Source: Cryptomeria japonica (taxonomy: Eukaryota; Streptophyta; Pinopsida; Cupressales; Cupressaceae). Taken from it: a stretch of DNA of 64,000 nucleotides. Below the pieces are notes generated by a model. It searched no databases. It had not been told where the DNA came from and was given only the letters and a program-made list of their open reading frames with translations. Position numbers and translations under genes: made by a program. How positions within the stretch are numbered: position 1 is the first letter of the stretch; each line of letters starts with the position of its first letter. Of the stretch, positions 58,526 to 64,000 are shown piece by piece. The stretch is from NCBI RefSeq assembly GCF_030272615.1, contig NC_081406.1:113987783-114051782 (forward strand), in the 5' to 3' direction.

Positions 58526-58534
58526 TCAATGTAA

Positions 58535-59329
58535 TGTTGGCATATGGACACTCCAATGAGACATTATATGTGATTGAATGTTTTGTCATTGATGGAAACC
58601 TTGCAATCCTATGGCACCAACAAGACATCATACCGGCAAGTATTACACATGCAAGATAGTGCACCGACATCAACAAGGACACCGGCATTGGCACAGAAGA
58701 AAAGATGTATACTGACATAGAGGCCGACAGGATTTTTGTTATGTAATATTTTGTTTATTATTGTAAGCTGACTTGTCAAATTGTAAAATGACTCTTGTAT
58801 ATAAAGGAGATCATTGTAGACATTTAAAAGAGGAATGAAGAAGCATAGAGGAAATTATTAGGAAGATCTAATGTGCAAAATTATAGGTCAAGGGTATATG
58901 CAAAAGAACAGAGCAAGAACCAATACTGAATTTGGCATTGAAGATGCTATTATAAAGTAGTACAAGTCATTGGATTAATATTATCCTTATTGTAAGTCAG
59001 TGTGACTTCCCATTGAGCAGTGAGCTCTAGGCAGTTGGCCTTCCTACATGTGCAAGCCCCTATTGTAAGTAATATTCTCTTATTAGCCAGTGAGTGAATA
59101 TTGTGGGTCACAAATCCCACCAAGGTTTTTCCCACATCAGGTTTCCTCTTTAAACATCTTGTGTTATGGTGTACTTTTCATGTGGATATTCTTGATTTTG
59201 TTTGTTACATTATTTCTTGCATACCGGTACACTATTATATTATGTTCTGCATGTTTCAACTTAAGAAATTCTTATTACTGGTTAGATACTGATTCACCCC
59301 CCCTCTCAGTAGCCATGGGAACCCTAACA
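58535..59329 (+). repeat. 5' LTR of element F
   Basis: 795 bp, TGTTGGCATATGGAC to GGGAACCCTAACA. TATA-like TGTATATAAAGG near 58797. Pyrimidine block CACCCCCCCTCTCAG near 59296. Confidence 0.88.
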
Positions 59330-59330
59330 A

Positions 59331-59343
59331 TTAGTATCAGAGC
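59331..59343 (+). promoter_or_regulatory. Primer binding site of element F
   Basis: TTAGTATCAGAGC one base after the LTR; TGGTATCAGAGC type with one change. Confidence 0.83.
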
Positions 59344-59400
59344 TTGGTCCTCTACTTTCAAAAGACTAAAAACTTGAGGAAGATCTTGACACCGGTAAAG

Positions 59401-60522
59401 ATGGAAAATCTGATGAAGCAACTTGAAGGAGCTCTTACAAACTATGATGTAGAGAAATTGAAAAATATCAAATTAGAAGATGATTTGAAAGCTGCTTAGG
59501 ATATCATTCAGGCACTTCAAGAAAATTTTACTGTTGCAAGAAATAAGAGAAGAGAACTTTGTGAAAAAATGCAAAATGAGAATGATGAAAAGGAATCACT
59601 CAATGACATGATAAGAAAGTTGAAACAAGAGATCATGACAACAAAAAATGAAATGCGGGATATGACTATGAGATTTTGCAAAGAGATTGAGGATAGGAAG
59701 AAGAATGAAGAAGAATTGACTAGAAGACTAAGTGATGTAGCAAATGAGAACACAAGACCTAGCTATGAAAATGACTCAAATGAACTAATGAGACAAAAAG
59801 AAATCTTGGAAATGGAACTGGAAATTGCAAATCAACACAAAGAAAAATTCAAGAAAAGCTCAGAGAAACTTGGTACCTTGCTGAAGAATAAAAAACTTAA
59901 AGGTGACACTTCTGGAATTGGCTTTAAAGTTGGTGAAAACTTCGGTACGACAAATACTTAGGATCACAGCAAACCGGTAAGACAACCTAATGCTTATAAA
60001 TTCAATGGAAGATGCTTTAACTATAATAAGTATGGTCATAGAGCAAATGAATGTAGATCTAGGAATTATCAGAATATCAATACACCCATCGGTCAATGTT
60101 CAAAATGCAACAAAGTTGGTCATAACTCTGAGAACTGCAGAATGAATGTGAGATGTTATGTTTGTTGAAGATTTGGACACTTATCAAATCAATGCAGAAC
60201 ACAAACCAGCATAGGTTATGGGAAAGCTATTCAAAAGAATAATGTAACTTGTTATGCATGTAAAAAAATTGGGCATATTGCTAAATTTTGTAGAAATAAA
60301 GGAACACTGGTAGACAACAAAAGAGCTAGCTTGAAAGGTAAAGAAAAGGTTGAAGAGGTTAAGCAAGAATTCTCAAAGAAATGGATTAGAAAAGCTAATC
60401 TAAATATTGGGAATACTTCTCCACCGGTAGAACCAACAAATGCTTCACCGGTAGGACAGAGTGATGCTTCACCAGCAAGACAGAGCAATACTCCATCGAC
60501 AGGAAGTTCTTCATCTAATTGA
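59401..60522 (+). pseudogene. Gag-like protein of element F: coiled coil plus four zinc knuckles
   Basis: Frame of 373 codons from MENLMKQLEGAL to SSSSN. Residues about 1-185 are charged and heptad-like (ELCEKMQNENDEKESLND), a likely coiled coil, ending in a DTSGIGFKVG motif seen in the linker of plant Copia Gags. Residues about 205-300 hold four knuckles: CFNYNKYGHRANEC (second Cys is Tyr), CSKCNKVGHNSENC, CYVC-stop-RFGHLSNQC, CYACKKIGHIAKFC. A basic then Pro/Ser-rich tail ends it. In-frame stops at 59497 (TAG; A has Gln), 59959 (TAG) and 60166 (TGA; A has Gly). No Gag core, protease or later pol domain in this frame. Likely role: RNA binding and packaging. Confidence 0.8.
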
Positions 60523-60824
60523 AGAAAATTTCCTTGAGGGTTTGGCAATCAAATGACACATATGCTAATTATTCCCTCGATTAGAGATAAGAAGTTGAAA
60601 ATTACTTATTACTGACAGACAATGTTAAGTGAATACTTAACTGACATGCAATTAATGTGGTATATGGAAAAAAGACATTATAAAAATAAGGTTTTGGCTC
60701 TATTTCATTTCATCGTGATTTCAAATTTTTAGAAAGCGAGAAGATTCCGAGCTAAGGCATTTCGAGCAAGAAGCAAGCACACTCCAAGAAATCATCCATC
60801 CTAGGTAGTAAAAGGTATTTAATC
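60523..60824 (+). promoter_or_regulatory. Intergenic region with TATA-like element before ORF2 of F
   Basis: 302 bp between the Gag stop and ORF2 ATG. Contains AAAGACATTATAAAAATAAG at 60671-60690. Element A keeps AAAAGACATTATAAATCAGT at the matching place (2971-2990, complement) with surrounding similarity (ACTGACA...TTAAGTG). Its conservation and the 137-nt distance to the ATG suggest a promoter for ORF2, which is inference. Confidence 0.45.
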
Positions 60825-63800
60825 ATGGCATCCACCTTTGTAATTGAATACATAGCAAACCCTACTGTTGTTGAAGTAATCAAAAGACCTAGGCCCGTAT
60901 TTCAGTTAGTCCCCAAGATAGCAAATAAGGATGATACCTTAGGTGCATTTTCTCAAATCCCTAAAGGAGTTGTATATGCTGAAGACCTTAGAATGTACAT
61001 CCACTGTAATATTGAAGAGTTGGGAGATGAGGAAATCAAAACCATGTATAAAACCATAATATGTGATGATACCGGCAATTTTAAAGATGGACACAAGGTT
61101 ATTGAAACCCCAGGATTCACAAAAATCCTTAGCATTCCTGAATTCCCTAAGGATGTGATTAGGATAGTGTTAAGCAGAGTTCATGGAGAATTTTTTTGGC
61201 TAGATGCAATCCATAAGATCACCAAAGAAGCTGTGAAAACTGTCACAGGGTTACCAACCATCGATAAGAAACTAGATAAAACCAAGAAGGTTCCAAATGA
61301 CCTAGTTACAAAACTAACTGGTGCAACATTCGATAAGAGATCTCTAAGGGTTAATGATGTAAAAGATATCAATGTGAGATTCATAAGTATGATATTAGGT
61401 TACAAAGCCACTCATGCCAATAGACTTAACTCGGTTTCAAGTTTATGCATTAAGAGTGCTTATGATATGGTAATAGACAATGCAAAAATTGACATCTGTG
61501 AATGGTTAAAGGATGAATTAATAGACAACCTTGAAAAGATAAAGAAGGACAAGAAAGGAACTTTTAGATTTGGAAATCTGTTAGTATGTCTCATTCTACA
61601 CATAACAAAACAGGTTCCTGGTATAGGTTATAAAGAACTTGGATATGACATACCGGTAGGAAAACAATTAACTAAACTGTTCAATACCATGGGTGAGAAC
61701 AAGGAGAACAATATTCATGACTTTTTCCAAGCATTGAAGACCAAAATGAAGCAAAGAATAAGGTTATCTTAGAAAATAGTAGACAAATACAAAGATAATA
61801 TATGCTTTTTTATTAAGAAAGATGAAATCTGGATGGAAGTGGTCATCCCAAGGACAATTTGGGTAACCGAGATGGGCTATGAGACAGATGATCACATAGT
61901 TGAAACTTATGCTAAAGCACTTCTGGAAGCCCCCAATGAACCCAAGGAAGAAGTATTTGGTAGTACTGAAACTATAGAAAGCCAAATACAATCAAAGAAA
62001 AGAGTAAAGAAGGTTGAGGCATTTGTAAGGAAAGGATCCAGGCAAGCAAAGGCCATTAAGGAAGATGTACTAAAGAAAACCGGCATAACAGAAGATGAGT
62101 TGGTAGCTCCACAACTTGAAGCCCATCTATCACTGGTAGGTACTTCTTTGGAAGGTGACATGCCAGCAATTTTTAAAAGAGTTGTTAGAAAAAAAGATCC
62201 CTCACTGACAACCACTCCTTCACCTAGAAGGACAAGGCAAAAGAAACAAGCAATGAGATCTCCAGTTAGAAAGGTCACACCCAAGAAGAAGCTGACACCA
62301 AGGAAAAAGAAAAGGACAAATAGTGACTTGGAACCTCTAGATATATTGTTAAATGAAATCACAGAGGAAGGAAAACTGAAAAACATAAGAAAAATTTATG
62401 ACACTCTATCTGTTGATGAGAAAGAGAAAGTTGAGGAAAGTGTGATACTGCATATGGACATGTACAAGAAATTTTTGATGGAAGTAGCAAATGAAATTCC
62501 TGATGATTTGTTCAAAAGACTTGAGGCCAGAAGACAAGCAGTGATAGAATTAGATAAGAAAATAAAAATAGAGAAACCACTTGTTGTATATCCAATAAAC
62601 TCTCCCAAGGAAATTGATGATTTGATTGCTCAGGCAAACCGATCAGTATTGTCTACTGCACACCGACATATTTCACTGATGGTAGGAAGAGTTTCCGAAG
62701 TAATAGAGGAAACAGAAGATGGTTGGGATATATTCCTGGTTGACAAGGAAAAACAAGAAGAATATAGGAAACCTAAGCCTATAAAGGTATATCAGAAGGA
62801 TAGGGACAAGGGGAAAGGCAAAGTTGGTGGACCACCAAGCATAAAAGTTAAAGACAACCTACCCCCACTTATGAAAATTACAACTACTTAAGATCAACTG
62901 GTAGTAGAAAGTATGGATGTAGAGGATAGCAATCCTAATTCTGAAGTCCTATATACTCTAAATGTTGATACCCAAAAGATCAACATAATAGTTGATAAAG
63001 ATACAACTGACAAGTTAGATATGGCTAAAGAGCCTCCGGTAGCAGGGGAAACAAAGAAACTGGAAGAGGACACAAAGAAAAAGGTAGAGACTAAGGCATA
63101 GACAGAGACAACACAACATACAGAGAAACCAACAGAGCTAAAGACTCCGGGACAGGTTCATAAGGAAACAGTGCCAATGGTAAGTAGTGAAGTGGGAAAA
63201 CCAGTGCTAAAAGAAATGCAGACACAAACTAACCTGCCAGAGGTCAATACAAGCATGGTTACTTCCACCGGTACTCAGATTATTGGATCATCATCAACAT
63301 TTAAGTCAACAAATGTGACTGAGGTACTACTTGACTCCATTAAGAAAATAACTGACTGCAGTTCACATGCTTATAAAGAAATAGATGATTCTATACCAAT
63401 TTTGAAGGTAATAGCTCCAAACTGTAACATAGATAATAAATATTCTTTAGGACAATTGGATACATTGTGTAAATATATTTCTAAAAACATTGAGAAAATA
63501 AAGGAAGAATCAGTAAAGGATAAGGTAGAGAAAGAGAAAAAGAAATTTTTTGATGAGGAAATAAAGAAGTGTAATAGAGATTTTGACACACTTCTACTGG
63601 AACTATGTAGTTTGTTGAAAGAATACAAAAATCTGTATAAAGATACATGTAAAACAAACTTTTTAACTGTAGATATTGACAAGAAAATAAGCAAGGCACA
63701 TGATGAGGTAAATAAACTTGAAGACAATTTTGTCAACTCACTGGATTCATTATCAGTTTTTGAAGAGAAGATAGCAAATTTTGAGGAAGAATTACTCAAA

Positions 63801-64000
63801 CTAGAAAGAGAGAAAGAGAGAATAATAAACAAGGCAAAGCATTTGAGATATAAACTGAGTCCAAGATTGGACTATTTAGCATCTCTGAAGAAGGAAATCT
63901 CAGAGGCATTAACACAAGGCAGCAAAACACTGGTAGAGCATTTGTAGCATCTCACCGGTACAGTAAAAAGAACTAAGACAGCAATAAAAGATAGTAAGAA
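60825..64000 (+). pseudogene. Long ORF2 of element F, unknown function
   Basis: One frame from MASTFVIEYIANPTVVEV to beyond the window edge (over 1050 codons), with stops only at 61770 (TAG; A has Gln), 62889 (TAA), 63099 (TAG) and 63945 (TAG). Regions: residues 1-310, globular, with RVHGEFFWLDAIHKITKE, RFISMILGYKATHANRLNSV and FGNLLVCLILHITKQVPG; 311-400 with KKDEIWMEVVIPRTIWVTEM; 410-510 strongly basic with SP/TP motifs (RSPVRKVTPKKKLTPRKKKR), a likely nuclear signal; 510-680 helical; 690-800 acidic linker; 820-1040 coiled coil (LREKIANFEEELLKLEREKE-like). It may be plant-mobile-domain-related at the N-terminus, but I cannot confirm it. Not a known retroviral enzyme. Confidence 0.75.

Larger units (their letters stand above)
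22620..58534 (-). mobile_element. Element D: Ty1/Copia element interrupted by five later insertions
   Basis: Minus-strand Copia element. Going from high to low coordinate: 5' LTR (56529-57351 plus 58526-58534), primer site, gag, insert at 54338-55522, protease-integrase-RT (52159-54337), element G, RT end and RNase H (33095-34031), polypurine tract, and a 3' LTR split by H (32343-32822 and 22620-23449). The outer 3' edge abuts P coding sequence. The outer 5' edge lies beyond F. Coding parts resume exactly across G and H, which supports one original element. Confidence 0.87.
58535..64000 (+). mobile_element. Element F: same family as A, 5' part
   Basis: LTR, primer site, 71-nt leader, Gag-like frame and long ORF2 in the plus strand, running off the right edge. 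Inserted in the 5' LTR of D three bases after the E target repeat; left flank TGTAA. Better preserved than A: ORF2 has stops but no frameshift in 3.1 kb. No pol domain before the window end. Confidence 0.87.

Noticed and set aside
61181-63832. Minus-strand frames up to 159 codons under ORF2 of F
   Set aside because: Ser/Phe-rich shadows of a Lys/Glu-rich coding strand.
1-64000. Host protein-coding genes, rRNA or tRNA genes
   Set aside because: Scanned for exon-like cellular domains and conserved RNA gene blocks; every recognisable protein segment belonged to a retroelement. Short or strongly diverged RNA genes could be missed by eye.

Overview
The window looks like intergenic DNA of a seed plant with a very large genome. 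Heavily nested LTR retrotransposons with 0.45-1.65 kb LTRs, Copia and Tat-lineage Gypsy proteins, methylation-type decay and no visible host gene make a gymnosperm my best guess, but nothing here fixes the species. I see no rRNA, tRNA, CRISPR array or intact host gene. Essentially every base can be placed in one of eleven retroelement layers.

The oldest visible layer is P, a minus-strand Tat-type Gypsy element (pieces at 10788-12190 and 20376-22619). On the left it is cut by C (plus strand, 3' part 8243-10787), which is cut by Copia element B (minus, 5074-8242), whose integrase is cut by A (minus, 1-5073). In the middle, P carries the complete Copia element Q (12191-20375, paired LTRs), whose pol is split by solo LTR R (15780-17431, perfect ACTTG duplication). 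On the right, P is cut by Copia element D (minus, 22620-58534). D holds H (23450-32337, large element without recognisable pol), G (34037-52153, 18.1 kb Tat Gypsy element with perfect AATAT duplication), an LTR-like insert at 54338-55522, solo LTR E (57352-58525) and F (plus, 58535 to the window end).

A and F belong to one family and face each other from the two window edges. Each has an LTR, a tRNA-Met-type primer site, a 71-nt leader, a short coiled-coil Gag with four CCHC knuckles, a TATA-like element, and then a reading frame of more than 1000 codons that I cannot assign to any retroviral function. No protease, integrase or reverse transcriptase is seen in either. This is the least explained system in the window.

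G is the best preserved autonomous-type element: leader with clusters of an 8-bp word, a single gag-pol frame (Gag, protease, G-patch-like segment, RT, RNase H, second archaeal-type RNase H, integrase), an antisense plant-mobile-domain-like ORF, a second word cluster that is the reverse complement of the first, a polypurine tract and the 3' LTR. Its coding regions are broken by many stop codons but no frameshift that I can see, which fits cytosine deamination. All coordinates, alignments and identities were read by eye and should be recomputed.
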